Shown piece after piece: positions 16,191 to 25,218 of a stretch of 64,000 bases of DNA. A program made the position numbers and the translations under genes. Source of the stretch: Aurantibacter_A sp965215845. Lineage in GTDB: Bacteria > Bacteroidota > Bacteroidia > Flavobacteriales > Flavobacteriaceae. Numbering within the stretch: position 1 is the first letter of the stretch; the number at the start of each line of letters is the position of its first letter. Location: assembly GCA_965215845.1 (NCBI GenBank), contig CBDCEL010000004.1:1488001-1552000 (forward strand), written 5' to 3'. Below the pieces are notes generated by a model. That model was given only the letters and a program-made list of their open reading frames with translations, had not been told where the DNA came from and did no database searches.

Positions 16191-16256
16191 TTATTCTTGA
16201 CCGATGATATTCTCATCTGTTGTCTGAAATAATAACGGAGGTATTCTCAATTTCAT
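16191..16256 (-). CDS. Possible 21-residue peptide on a short terminated transcript
   Basis: A 21-codon ATG frame on the minus strand (MKLRIPPLLFQTTDENIIGQ plus one residue) lies upstream of the orphan terminator at 16067-16102 and just downstream of a copy of the 12-bp motif GCATTTCGTCGA. The transcript may be a small RNA with no coding role. Evidence for translation is weak. Confidence 0.25.
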   Translation of the reverse strand: MKLRIPPLLFQTTDENIIGQE

Positions 16257-16259
16257 TGC

Positions 16260-16393
16260 TCGACGAAATGCAAACCCTTGTTAAAATTTTGCGTAGTTCA
16301 TCGTTTTTTAGTCGCATTTGTGTAGTTCATCGATAAAAAATTGCGAGTTCGATTTTACGTACTTTTGAGATTTAGAAATTATCGACGAAATAC
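16260..16393. promoter_or_regulatory. Array of four copies of motif GTAKTTCRTCGA upstream of gpsA
   Basis: Two forward copies, GTAGTTCATCGT (16293-16304) and GTAGTTCATCGA (16322-16333), spaced by 29 bases, and two reverse copies at 16260-16271 (GCATTTCGTCGA on the minus strand) and 16382-16393 (GTATTTCGTCGA on the minus strand), the last abutting the gpsA ATG. A further exact copy of GTATTTCGTCGA is at 33490-33501. This looks like a multi-site regulatory region; the binding protein is not known. Confidence 0.55.
16360..16367 (+). promoter_or_regulatory. -7 element TAnnTTTG of gpsA
   Basis: TACTTTTG matches the consensus, 26 bases before the ATG. A TTG at 16341-16343 is a possible -33 element, 16 bases upstream. 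It is embedded within the motif array. Confidence 0.5.
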
Positions 16394-17389
16394 ATGCATA
16401 AAAAATTCGCGGTTTTAGGTGGTGGAAGTTGGGGCACGGCCATCGTAAAAATGTTGTGCGAGAACCAAGAAAAGGTAAGTTGGTATATGCGAAATAGCGA
16501 TGCCATCGGATTTTTAAAAATTCAGCGGCACAACCCAAGCTATCTGACCGCTGTCGAGTTCGATACGGATCAGCTACATCTGACCGATGACATCAACGAA
16601 GCTGTAGATCAAAACGATATTCTCATTTTTGCCATTCCATCGGCGTTTTTGGAAGCTGAACTCAAAAAGTTGACCGTTTCGTTAGTGGGCAAAATCGTTT
16701 TTTCGGCCATAAAGGGAATCGTACCCGAGTCGGGGCTTATCGTCGGGGAGCACTTTCATGAGAAATATAAAATTCCCTTTGAAAATATCGGAGTCATCAC
16801 GGGCCCTTGCCATGCCGAAGAAGTCGCCTTAGAACGATTATCTTATTTGACCATCGCTTGTGCGGATACCGAAAAGGCCAACTATGTGGCCGAAAATCTA
16901 GGCAGTGATTATATCAAGACCAAGGTGACCAAAGATATTATCGGGACCGAATATGCCGCCATGCTCAAAAACATCTATGCCATTGCCGCAGGTATCGCTC
17001 ACGGATTGGGTTATGGCGACAATTTTCAGAGCGTCTTGATGAGCAATGCAATTCGTGAGATGAAGCGCTTCACAAAACGTATCTACAAAATCGACCGGAA
17101 CATAAACGATTCGGCTTATTTGGGGGATTTGCTGGTAACGGGCTATTCTATCTTTAGTAGAAATCGAATGTTCGGCAATATGATCGGCAAAGGTTACACG
17201 GTCAAAAGCGCCCAAATGGAAATGAAGATGATCGCCGAGGGCTACTACGCAGTCAAAAGTGCTTACGATTTGAAATCAAAATTCAAAAAGAAAGCACGCA
17301 CGCCCATTATCGATGCTGTATATAAAGTGCTTTACGATAATGGAAATGCAAAGAAAGTCTTCAAAGATTTGACCGAGAGGTTGGATTGA
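16394..17389 (+). CDS. gpsA: Glycerol-3-phosphate dehydrogenase [NAD(P)+]
   Basis: 331 residues. The Rossmann motif is VLGGGSWGTA near the N-terminus; the active-site region has SAIKGIVPESG, ITGPCHAEEVA and the catalytic lysine in EYAAMLKNIYAIAAGIAHG; NRMFGNMIGKGY is the substrate-end motif. The enzyme makes sn-glycerol 3-phosphate from dihydroxyacetone phosphate (EC 1.1.1.94) for phospholipid synthesis in the cytoplasm. It is convergent with glpD, so synthesis and breakdown of glycerol 3-phosphate are encoded side by side. Confidence 0.95.
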   Translation: MHKKFAVLGGGSWGTAIVKMLCENQEKVSWYMRNSDAIGFLKIQRHNPSYLTAVEFDTDQLHLTDDINEAVDQNDILIFAIPSAFLEAELKKLTVSLVGKIVFSAIKGIVPESGLIVGEHFHEKYKIPFENIGVITGPCHAEEVALERLSYLTIACADTEKANYVAENLGSDYIKTKVTKDIIGTEYAAMLKNIYAIAAGIAHGLGYGDNFQSVLMSNAIREMKRFTKRIYKIDRNINDSAYLGDLLVTGYSIFSRNRMFGNMIGKGYTVKSAQMEMKMIAEGYYAVKSAYDLKSKFKKKARTPIIDAVYKVLYDNGNAKKVFKDLTERLD

Positions 17390-17415
17390 TTTTTTGCTCC
17401 TCCCATTTCTCCGCT

Positions 17416-17459
17416 AAAAACAGATTCATCTTCTTCATTTGAGAAGGGGCCTATGAATC
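17416..17459 (-). terminator. Probable terminator after glpD
   Basis: On the minus strand GATTCAT and ATGAATC (17459-17453, 17429-17423) form a stem with an inner CTTC/GAAG pairing, followed by TGTTTTT. It is placed just after the glpD stop. Confidence 0.5.
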
Positions 17460-17465
17460 AGCTTC

Positions 17466-19133
17466 TTAAACCCGATCCAATGTAAAAATTGAATGCGCGT
17501 CGATTTGTTTGTTCAACTCTTCCCTCCATTCCTCAAGTTGTTGGTCATCAATCTTAAAGACGGCTTTGAATTCTTCGAGTATAGGTTCCATCAACAAACG
17601 AACACTGTCGATATCAAAGTATAACCTTCCCGTTCTTCTTATAAAGAAATCCATCGGGTTCTGAACCATTTCATATTCGATGCCAAAATTCAATTCTGCC
17701 TTGGCCATTCGCAATCGGTTGTCGACCTCTTTCAAGCCGGCATAGGTGTCGAGAATAGTTTGGGTCTGTTTGCCATAATTGGTGACCAAAAACCAAGCAT
17801 CATATTCGGTAAAGCCATCAGATTTTATCTGCTCAAAAACTTCGGCGATATATTTTTTGACATGCTTGAACTTCTTGAAACCGTCGTTTCCGCATAGCGG
17901 AATCTTATCTGTGGTGCATTCACTTAATTCTGATGCGCCCTCTTCCTCCATTTTTTTGGCTATACGGTTCACGACCCGTTCGGCCATTTTTCGGTAGCCC
18001 GTTAATTTCCCCCCTGCAATACTTATTAATCCCGTATCGGATGTGAAAATCTCGTCCTTTCGTGAAAGTTCCGAGGCCGATTTTCCTTCCTCATGAATCA
18101 AAGGTCGTAGTCCGGCCCAAGATGAAATGATATCTTCCATCTCCAAATTAATCTTGGGAAACATGTTGTTAACGGCCGATAACAAATAAATGGCGTCTGC
18201 CAAATCGATATCAACATTGTCCTTATCCTTATTGAAATTGGTGTCAGTGGTTCCGACATAGGTTACTTTACCACGTGGTATCGCGAACATCATGCGCCCA
18301 TCGGGAATATCAAAATATACCGATTGTTTTACGGGAAGCTTTTCATGTGGAAAAACCAAATGAACCCCTTTGGTCAAGTGCAGTTGCTTTCCCTTTTTGG
18401 AGTTGTTCAAGCCCCTAAGCTCATCCACCCAAGGCCCTGCCGCGTTGATGATATACTTTGATCTTATTTCAAAGTCTTTATCAGAAACGACATCCTTGAC
18501 AAGTACACCTGCGACTTTTTCATTCTCATATATAAAATTGTTGACCTTGGCATAGTTTAAAGCCTCTGCCCCAAACTGCAGACTTGTCTTAATATTTTCA
18601 ATGGTCAAGCGGGCATCATCGGTGCGGTATTCAGCGTAATATCCGGCACCTTTTAAGATTTTCTTCGGAAGCAGGGGCTCTAATTTCATCGCCTCTTTTT
18701 TCTCAAGCATTTTGCGCTTGTCATCTCCGGTAACCTGTGCGAGGATATCATAGACCTTAAGTCCGATGGATGTCAGCCATTTTCCATATGAGCCATTCTC
18801 GATTAGCGGAAGCAACATTTTTTCCGGAATCACCAAATGGGGAGCCAACTTGTGAACGATGGCCCTTTCGGAGCCAACTTCCTTGACCAGCCAAAAATCG
18901 AATTGCTTGAGATAACGAAGCCCCCCATGAATCAATTTGGTAGACTTACTACTTGTACCCGATGCAAAATCACCTTTTTCCACAAGGGCAACCCTGAGGC
19001 CGCGCGAAGCCGCATCCAAAGCTATGCCGCCACCCGTGATTCCGCCACCAATAACAACAAGGTCGAATTGATTCTTCGATAGCCTTTTAATGGTTTTGTC
19101 TCGATCAAGGTTGGAGAATCTTATGTTTTTCAT
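17466..19133 (-). CDS. glpD: FAD-dependent glycerol-3-phosphate dehydrogenase
   Basis: 555 residues, full length. The FAD-binding motif DLVVIGGGITGGGIALDAAS lies near residues 24-43, followed by FASGTSSKSTKLIHGGLRYL, the GlpD signature. The C-terminal domain from about 400 carries the DAO_C fold. It oxidises glycerol 3-phosphate to dihydroxyacetone phosphate and passes electrons to quinone at the inner membrane (EC 1.1.5.3). It lies downstream of glpK in the same direction with a 167-base gap that includes an unusual GC-rich stretch. Confidence 0.95.
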   Translation of the reverse strand: MKNIRFSNLDRDKTIKRLSKNQFDLVVIGGGITGGGIALDAASRGLRVALVEKGDFASGTSSKSTKLIHGGLRYLKQFDFWLVKEVGSERAIVHKLAPHLVIPEKMLLPLIENGSYGKWLTSIGLKVYDILAQVTGDDKRKMLEKKEAMKLEPLLPKKILKGAGYYAEYRTDDARLTIENIKTSLQFGAEALNYAKVNNFIYENEKVAGVLVKDVVSDKDFEIRSKYIINAAGPWVDELRGLNNSKKGKQLHLTKGVHLVFPHEKLPVKQSVYFDIPDGRMMFAIPRGKVTYVGTTDTNFNKDKDNVDIDLADAIYLLSAVNNMFPKINLEMEDIISSWAGLRPLIHEEGKSASELSRKDEIFTSDTGLISIAGGKLTGYRKMAERVVNRIAKKMEEEGASELSECTTDKIPLCGNDGFKKFKHVKKYIAEVFEQIKSDGFTEYDAWFLVTNYGKQTQTILDTYAGLKEVDNRLRMAKAELNFGIEYEMVQNPMDFFIRRTGRLYFDIDSVRLLMEPILEEFKAVFKIDDQQLEEWREELNKQIDAHSIFTLDRV

Positions 19134-19300
19134 AGTCGTTTTTAGATGTTATTTCGAGCGGTTACCCTGAGCGCCCGTCAGAAAGAGTATGCCGTGCAGC
19201 CAATCGAATGGGGCTCTAGTGGCCATCCGTTTATCCTCACTTGAGGCTCCAACAGTTGGCAGTATCACCTACCTTTGATGTATTTCTTGTAAAGACGTTT
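19134..19300. other. Unusual glpK-glpD spacer
   Basis: 167 bases without a gene. The stretch TTATTTCGAGCGG and TTACCCTGAGCGCCCGTC resembles degraded dispersed intergenic repeats of the genome. Base composition is higher in GC than the neighbouring spacers. No terminator is seen. Confidence 0.3.
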
Positions 19301-20788
19301 TCAATCCAATTCCCAGCCTTTTGATCTTTTCACAGCTTTTTGCCATCTGGCATATAATCGATCTCGCTTTTCGACATCAAAGGTTGGCTCGAAAATTTTG
19401 TCCAACTCCCTTTTTTGATCAATATCACTTTGAGACCAAAGTCCGACTTGAATGCCCGCCAGATAAGCAGCTCCCATTGCCGTAGTTTCAATAACCTTCG
19501 GTCGATGTACTTCACTGCCCAGAATATCTGACTGAAATTGCATCAAGTGGTTATTGGCACAGGCCCCACCATCGACCCTTAGGCTGGTCAGTTCGACTCC
19601 TGAATCTTCTTGCATTGCATTTAGGATGTCTTTGGTCTGATAGGCCAATGATTCTAACGTAGCTTTTGCCAGATGCGCTTTACCGGTATCGCGGGTCAGT
19701 CCGAAAATGGCCCCTCTGGCGTACATGTCCCAATATGGGGCACCCAGACCGGCAAATGCCGGAACGACATAGACCGAACTTTCTCCTTCGACCGAATCGG
19801 CCAATGCCTCGGTCTCTTTGGCATCCTTTATTAACTCCAGGCCGTCGCGCAGCCATTGAATGGCAGCTCCGGCAATGAATATGCTGCCTTCAAGCGCGTA
19901 AAAGACCTTTCCATCCAATCCGTAGGCAATAGTCGTCAATAATCCATTTTCAGAGAACTGGGGCCTTTCGCCGGTATTCATCAACATAAAACAGCCCGTG
20001 CCGTAGGTATTCTTGGCAGTGCCGATTTCAAAACACGCCTGCCCAAATAGAGCTGCCTGTTGATCTCCGGCAATTCCGGCAATCGGTATTTTGACGCCAT
20101 CGTAAATCCAATCCCCGAAATGAAATGAAGAAGGGCTCACCTTGGGCAACATACTTTCAGGAATTTGTAACTCCTTTAAAAGCTTAGGGTCCCAATCCAA
20201 CTCAGAAATATCATAGAGCATGGTACGCGAGGCATTTGTATAGTCGGTCACATGACTTTCTCTGTTCGTCATGTTCCAAATCAGCCAAGTATCGACCGTT
20301 CCCATAAGCAAATCACCATTTTCGGCCTGTTCCCTAGCTCCATCGACATTGTCCAAAATCCATTTGACCTTGGTAGCGGAAAAATAGGAGTCAATGACCA
20401 ACCCGGTCGTCTTACCCACGTAATCGGAAAGGCCCCGCTCTTTCAAATTCTCACAAATGTCGGCTGTACGCTTGTCTTGCCAAACAATGGCATTATACAC
20501 CGGTTCGCCCGTATTCTTGTTCCATACCAAAGTGGTTTCACGCTGATTCGTAATACCAATACCTTTGACGCTTGACGCGTCTACATTTTGGTTTTCAAGC
20601 AATTGCTTTAAAACGGTCATTTGCGACCCTAGTATTTCCTTTGGGTTATGTTCTACCCATCCCGGTTTGGGAAAAATCTGTGGAAATTCTTGCTGCTCCA
20701 TTGCCAAGATGGTTCCATCGGCATCGATTAACAATGCACGACTACTGGTGGTGCCCTGGTCGAGCGCTACGATGTATTGTTCTGCCAT
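19301..20788 (-). CDS. glpK: Glycerol kinase
   Basis: 495 residues, the standard length. It opens with IVALDQGTTSSRALLID, the FGGY phosphate-binding motif, then GWVEHNP, KGIGITNQRETTLVW and VWQDKRTADIC, and the C-terminal half has GTAKNTYGTGCFMLMNTG and AFAGLGAPYWDMYARG. It phosphorylates glycerol with ATP (EC 2.7.1.30). With glpD it forms a glycerol utilisation pair; no glpF facilitator is seen in the window. Confidence 0.96.
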   Translation of the reverse strand: MAEQYIVALDQGTTSSRALLIDADGTILAMEQQEFPQIFPKPGWVEHNPKEILGSQMTVLKQLLENQNVDASSVKGIGITNQRETTLVWNKNTGEPVYNAIVWQDKRTADICENLKERGLSDYVGKTTGLVIDSYFSATKVKWILDNVDGAREQAENGDLLMGTVDTWLIWNMTNRESHVTDYTNASRTMLYDISELDWDPKLLKELQIPESMLPKVSPSSFHFGDWIYDGVKIPIAGIAGDQQAALFGQACFEIGTAKNTYGTGCFMLMNTGERPQFSENGLLTTIAYGLDGKVFYALEGSIFIAGAAIQWLRDGLELIKDAKETEALADSVEGESSVYVVPAFAGLGAPYWDMYARGAIFGLTRDTGKAHLAKATLESLAYQTKDILNAMQEDSGVELTSLRVDGGACANNHLMQFQSDILGSEVHRPKVIETTAMGAAYLAGIQVGLWSQSDIDQKRELDKIFEPTFDVEKRDRLYARWQKAVKRSKGWELD

Positions 20789-20855
20789 AGTTGAGTTGTT
20801 TTAAGGACAAGAATCAAATATAGCTGTAAATAGTCCTAATTCAAAAGGGAATTTA

Positions 20856-23258
20856 TCACTCGATCGTAAAGCTCACCATCGCCTCATTCCCCATGGTATC
20901 GATTACCGTAATCTTGTGATTTCCGGCAGGGGCAACCATACCCATTTCATGAAACTGGGAGGTCTCCCCAATGAACTTTTCGTCCAAGTACCAATACACG
21001 GTGGTCTCTGGTTTCGGGTGCGCCAACTTTAGGGCTACTTCGTTGGTTTTACCTTCAAAATTCTTGGGCAAGGTTATCTTACTACCGTTCTTCGGATAGA
21101 TGAACGCAATAGGCGAGCTATCATTATTTTGACAATTTGCCTTAAAAGGAGGGAGTATTCTATACGTCGGATGATTCTTGCAGTAATAAAATTCCATCAA
21201 TGGCGGAAGTACAAACCATGACTCGGAAACGGAAGTCGACAGGTCTGCACAAGATGAATTGACCCTTTGCTTTCTATCCTTATCCAATTGTACCATGCGA
21301 TGGTAGCTGCAGACCTTTACGAAATTCTCTTTGTTGGGGATTTCCATTTTTTTTCTAGGGCATATATCAGAAGCCAAATACCCACTTTCGGCACATACCT
21401 CGACCTCGACAAATTCATCTAATGGTTTTTCAAACCAATCAGACCTCGGAAGCACATCAAAAACATCGAATAGAACGGGTGCAGCGCTAGTCACCCCGGT
21501 CACATTTGGTCGACCTTCGCCATCGGCATTACCAACCCAGATACCGACCACATGGTCTTTTGTGACCCCGATCGCCCAGGCATCTTTATTGCCAAAACTC
21601 GTGCCGGTCTTCCAAGCAATCTCTTTTGAAGAATCAAAGAATTCCCATGAATCGTTACCCTCAGGGCGATTGACCTCCTTCATCGCTTCAAAGGTCAGAT
21701 AGATACTTGCCGCATCCAAAATGGTTTTTTCGGTAGACTTGTTTCCAAAATCGACTAGCTGGTCTTTTTGCAGTACGGGTTCGGTAAATTCCTTTTCGAA
21801 ATATTCACTCGAAGTAGCACTGAAATGGTTGAGGGTCGAAGCCATGGCCGCATAGGTTTTGCAAAGGTCCCAAAGGTTGGTTTCTGCGCCGCCCAATATT
21901 AGTGTCAATCCATAATGATCGGCCGATTTGTTAAGCCCTCTGAGCCTGTAGTAGTCGAGCTGATCCCTGAATTTTTGCAATCCGAATTTTTGCAACAACC
22001 GAACGGCCGGAATGTTCAATGACCTAGCCAACGCCGCTTTCGCGCTGACCGCCCCACTATAATCCTCATTGAAGTTTTCAGGTGTGTATCCGGCAATTTG
22101 GGTGGGCACATCTGGCACCAGCATATCGGGTAAAAGCTCCCCGGCATCCAGCATGGTGGCATACAATAACGGTTTTACGGTACTGCCAGTACTGCGATTG
22201 GCCTGTACCATATCAACATCTTTTTGATGTTCCGTTGTGGTCGGGGCATTGCCCACGTATGAAAGTACCTCTCTCGTTCTCACATCCAATACCAAAACCG
22301 CCGCATTATGAACCTGATTCTGTTTGAGGTTCTGGTGATGTCTCGCAACAATGGCATTTATATTTTGCTGAAGGTTCTTATCGATGGTAGTGCGAGTTCG
22401 TTTCCCTTTATTGCGCTTGGCAGAATACTGCACCAAGTGCTTGGCCAATTTCGGTAACGCAAAGGGTTTTTGTGGCAATTCTTCGAGCAATGATAGCCCA
22501 TAAGTTGTGCTGTCGATCACTCCTACTGAGAGCAACTTTCCAAGCAGGCGGTTTCTTTTGGCCAGTAGTTTTTCTTGGTTCTTTCCTGGATAGATCAAAC
22601 TTGGTGCATTGGGTAGCACGGCCAATGTTGCCGATTCGGCCCAGGACAATTGGTGAGGTCGGAGGCCATAATATCTCCATGCGGCCACATCCAGTCCAAC
22701 GACATTGCCACCAAAGGGGGCATGACTGGCGTACAGTTTCAAAATATCTTCTTTTGAATGGCGAAATTCCAATCGAGTGGCCAAAATTAGTTCTATAAGT
22801 TTTTCCCAATACGAGCGCCTTTTCCCTTTTCGGGATAGTCGAATGACCTGTTGTGTAAGGGTACTTCCCCCTCGAACGGTTTTTCCGGCAGAAATATTCT
22901 GCCCCAAGGCCTTAACCATCGAAACGGGGTTAAATCCCGGATGGTTGTAAAAATGGGCATCCTCGAATTGCAGTAGGCATATTTTGAATTTATGGGGAAC
23001 GCTATCGACCACAGGAAATCGCCATTGTCCATCATCGGCGATCTGGGCCCCCAAAAGTTGACCATCACGACTTTCGATCACGGTCGCTGTCGGGCTATCA
23101 AATAAACTTTTGGGCAAGCAGAAATAATAGGCAATTAACAGGACGGCTAGAACTATTAGCTTTTTGGGGTGTTTTTTGACAAGTCCTCCCCTCATTCTTT
23201 GAAAAGAAGGGAATGCTGCTAATTTTTTACCTGAATCTGCTCCTTGAAGAAAGCCCAT
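20856..23258 (-). CDS. pbpC: Penicillin-binding protein 1C
   Basis: About 800 residues from the ATG at 23258 (a TTG one codon earlier is less likely). One N-terminal membrane anchor (KLIVLAVLLIAYYFCLP). The glycosyltransferase domain has the catalytic Glu in FEDAHFYNHPGF (near 99) and GGSTLTQQVIR. The transpeptidase has STVK (near 359), SLN (near 413) and KTGT (near 550). A C-terminal BiPBP_C domain follows. It makes peptidoglycan in the periplasm. Bacterial alpha-2-macroglobulin genes are normally next to pbpC; here that partner is 4.5 kb upstream in the same direction. Confidence 0.94.
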   Translation of the reverse strand: MGFLQGADSGKKLAAFPSFQRMRGGLVKKHPKKLIVLAVLLIAYYFCLPKSLFDSPTATVIESRDGQLLGAQIADDGQWRFPVVDSVPHKFKICLLQFEDAHFYNHPGFNPVSMVKALGQNISAGKTVRGGSTLTQQVIRLSRKGKRRSYWEKLIELILATRLEFRHSKEDILKLYASHAPFGGNVVGLDVAAWRYYGLRPHQLSWAESATLAVLPNAPSLIYPGKNQEKLLAKRNRLLGKLLSVGVIDSTTYGLSLLEELPQKPFALPKLAKHLVQYSAKRNKGKRTRTTIDKNLQQNINAIVARHHQNLKQNQVHNAAVLVLDVRTREVLSYVGNAPTTTEHQKDVDMVQANRSTGSTVKPLLYATMLDAGELLPDMLVPDVPTQIAGYTPENFNEDYSGAVSAKAALARSLNIPAVRLLQKFGLQKFRDQLDYYRLRGLNKSADHYGLTLILGGAETNLWDLCKTYAAMASTLNHFSATSSEYFEKEFTEPVLQKDQLVDFGNKSTEKTILDAASIYLTFEAMKEVNRPEGNDSWEFFDSSKEIAWKTGTSFGNKDAWAIGVTKDHVVGIWVGNADGEGRPNVTGVTSAAPVLFDVFDVLPRSDWFEKPLDEFVEVEVCAESGYLASDICPRKKMEIPNKENFVKVCSYHRMVQLDKDRKQRVNSSCADLSTSVSESWFVLPPLMEFYYCKNHPTYRILPPFKANCQNNDSSPIAFIYPKNGSKITLPKNFEGKTNEVALKLAHPKPETTVYWYLDEKFIGETSQFHEMGMVAPAGNHKITVIDTMGNEAMVSFTIE

Positions 23259-23367
23259 CAATTCTTAAACTCATAAAGCAGGAAAAAAGTGTCTTATACA
23301 TGGGGCATAAATGCACTTGTACAAGAACAACGAATATGATCTTTGGCGGTTTAATGAAGTGAAGGAC

Positions 23368-23679
23368 CTACTTACGCTCAAAATCATATTCACGCTCCAC
23401 CAAACAAATACGTACTTTGTACCAAGCATACCAATCTTTGATCCCCTTTTTTTGCGCAAAGAGGTGATCGGCATTTGCTTTCCAATTCGCAATGGCATCC
23501 AAGCTTTCCCAATAACTGATCGTGATGCCCATATCACCCTTGGCACTTTCAAAATCGATATAACCCGGTTGTTGTTTGGCAAGATTTTCCATTTGCAGGG
23601 CCATCTCGGCGTATCCTTCCGTATTATCGGTAAGGTTTGATGTGAAGATGACGGCGTAGTATGGTTCTTCTAAGCTCAT
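23368..23679 (-). CDS. Antibiotic biosynthesis monooxygenase (ABM) domain protein
   Basis: 103 residues of a dimeric alpha-beta barrel. The patterns YYAVIFTSNLTDNTEGY, QPGYIDFESAKGDMGITISYW and WKANADHLFAQKKG are typical of the ABM/YdhR group. Members are small cofactor-free oxygenases or haem-degrading enzymes; many have no known role. It is read just after the next minus-strand gene with a 6-base gap, so the two form a small operon. Confidence 0.8.
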   Translation of the reverse strand: MSLEEPYYAVIFTSNLTDNTEGYAEMALQMENLAKQQPGYIDFESAKGDMGITISYWESLDAIANWKANADHLFAQKKGIKDWYAWYKVRICLVEREYDFERK

Positions 23680-23685
23680 ATTTTA

Positions 23686-24042
23686 TTAGTCTATATAATC
23701 CTTGTCCATAAAATAATTGACGATGGCCTCTTTCATCAGAACCGACTGCTCTCCCGCTTTTAAAGTCGGCAACTCTTCTTTTACCGTATAATGTGGCCAA
23801 CCATCGTCGTCAAAATAATCGAATTCATAATATCCGTAAGGCTCCAATAAACGGCAAATCGCAATATGCATGAGGTTGAGCTTGTCGTCCTTCTTATACT
23901 TTCTGTGATATTGCCCCAATTCTTGAACACCGACCAAGTAAATAATGGCGTCCAATTCGAGTTCATCGCCATCGGCAAATTGGGCCGAAAGTTTTTCGAC
24001 CAATGTTTCCCATCTATTTTTTAATTCTATGTCTCGTGACAT
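23686..24042 (-). CDS. Conserved hypothetical protein (118 aa)
   Basis: 118 residues, acidic and helical, with the patterns ELDAIIYLVGVQELGQYHRKYKKDDK and YGYYEFDYFDDDGWPHY (key residues GVQELGQ and DDDGWPHY). No signal peptide or membrane segment. It resembles a conserved uncharacterised family of Bacteroidota, but no function is known. It precedes the ABM protein in one operon and is divergent from the CvpA-family gene. Confidence 0.75.
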   Translation of the reverse strand: MSRDIELKNRWETLVEKLSAQFADGDELELDAIIYLVGVQELGQYHRKYKKDDKLNLMHIAICRLLEPYGYYEFDYFDDDGWPHYTVKEELPTLKAGEQSVLMKEAIVNYFMDKDYID

Positions 24043-24072
24043 TTCGAAACTTTCATAAAAATTCGGTCTTGC

Positions 24073-24097
24073 ATCTCGACTGCGCTCGATATGACGA
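24073..24097. repeat. Dispersed intergenic repeat, GTCA...GTCGA type (reverse)
   Basis: GCATCTCGACTGCGCTCGAT followed by ATGAC. Its reverse complement begins GTCATATCGAGCGCAGTCGA and is related to the repeat after the nitronate monooxygenase gene at 7091. It lies in the divergent promoter region of two genes. Confidence 0.45.
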
Positions 24098-24136
24098 CCT
24101 AACTAGCTAGCCGTTCAAAGGTACAAACCAAAAAGC

Positions 24137-24144
24137 TATATTTG
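24137..24144 (+). promoter_or_regulatory. -7 element TAnnTTTG 4 bases before the CvpA-family gene
   Basis: TATATTTG matches exactly. Only 4 bases separate it from the ATG at 24149, so the mRNA would be leaderless, as at the ArsR gene. Confidence 0.45.
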
Positions 24145-24148
24145 CTAA

Positions 24149-24658
24149 ATGAGCTTTTTGGATATCGTTCTGGGACTGCTTTTACTATATGGCCTTTGGA
24201 AAGGTCTAAAAAACGGGCTATTCGTTGAAATAGCTTCGATCATCGCCTTGGTCGCCGGAATTTACGGGGCGATTCATTTCTCTTATTATGCCGGAAATTA
24301 TCTCTCCCAAAATATGGAATGGGATGAGCGTTACATCAATATTGCAGCCTTTGTGATTACATTTGTCATTATTGTTTTGGCCGTTCATCTTCTTGGCAAG
24401 TTCTTGACCAAAATAGCAGACTTTGCCATGCTAGGCCTGCTCAATAAAATTGCCGGAGCCCTCTTCGGAGCTTTGAAAGTTGCCGTTATTGTGGGAGCAC
24501 TTCTCGTATTTATCGATCGCGCCAACAATTCATTGGGATTGGTTAAAAACGAAACGGTTCAGCAATCGGTTCTTTACGAACCTATCAAGGAAATTGGGGA
24601 ATTTATTTTTTCGAAAGTTTTGAAACCTGAAGATGAAGATGACGAAAATTCAACTTAA
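24149..24658 (+). CDS. CvpA-family membrane protein
   Basis: 169 residues with four membrane helices. The motif LDIVLGLLLLYGLWKGLKNG at the N-terminus is the CvpA (colicin V production) signature, and LLNKIAGALFGALKVAVIVGALL is the conserved second half. The C-terminal tail is acidic. CvpA proteins influence envelope stability and secretion in several bacteria; the molecular role is unclear. Confidence 0.88.
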   Translation: MSFLDIVLGLLLLYGLWKGLKNGLFVEIASIIALVAGIYGAIHFSYYAGNYLSQNMEWDERYINIAAFVITFVIIVLAVHLLGKFLTKIADFAMLGLLNKIAGALFGALKVAVIVGALLVFIDRANNSLGLVKNETVQQSVLYEPIKEIGEFIFSKVLKPEDEDDENST

Positions 24659-24753
24659 TTCATTGGCCTTGAATCATATAACCTCTATTCCATAGATGAT
24701 TTGATTGATTTTGTCGAAATTGCTCTTGGTTCCCAAACATAGTTGCCATATTT

Positions 24754-25218
24754 GTGAAATTCAATTTTCATATTTTGAAAAGCCTTAAAGAAACTAAGTA
24801 CTACAAAGATTCCCTTCATGTTTTGAACTATGAATTCGGTGACTTTTACCTCTATGATCATTTCATAGTTTCAGAGTTCAAAGACGGTGAGGTTGTTTCA
24901 TGGGATTCGGTTGGGGAAATTTTGGTCGAAGACATTCGAGAAATCTATGGCACAAAGTCAAAGGAGCTTATTTACCTCAGCAATCGTGTCAATAAATATT
25001 CCGTTATTCCCTCCGATTGGATCAAATTCAAGAAAAACAACTGCAATATAAAGGGGTACGGCATCATTAGCTATTCAAACAGGAGTTATTTGAATGCATT
25101 GCTAGAAAGACTCTTTGTCAACACAAAGCTGCGGTTCTTCAACTCATTGGATGCCGCCATTTCTTGGGCGTGTCAAGTTCAGAAGTGTGACATGAAGATT
25201 CAAGAGCATCTATCTTAA
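24754..25218 (+). CDS. SpoIIAA/STAS-like small protein
   Basis: 154 residues with a GTG start. The patterns FGDFYLYDHFIVSEFKDGEVV, SKELIYLSNRVNKYSVIPSDW and FFNSLDAAISW match a common flavobacterial family of about 130 residues with a STAS/SEC14-like fold. Function unknown. The start is uncertain because the GTG overlaps a weak -7-like element; a TTG seven codons later would be an alternative. It overlaps the 3' end of the convergent dehydratase gene by 9 bases. Confidence 0.7.
   Translation: MKFNFHILKSLKETKYYKDSLHVLNYEFGDFYLYDHFIVSEFKDGEVVSWDSVGEILVEDIREIYGTKSKELIYLSNRVNKYSVIPSDWIKFKKNNCNIKGYGIISYSNRSYLNALLERLFVNTKLRFFNSLDAAISWACQVQKCDMKIQEHLS

Noticed and set aside
16050..16216. 55-codon minus-strand frame in the gpsA upstream region
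   Set aside because: It runs through the terminator hairpin and its T-run, so it would not be translated in full.
16067..16256. 6S RNA or another known small RNA
   Set aside because: No closed-bulge structure or known conserved element could be recognised by eye; only a small transcript is supported.
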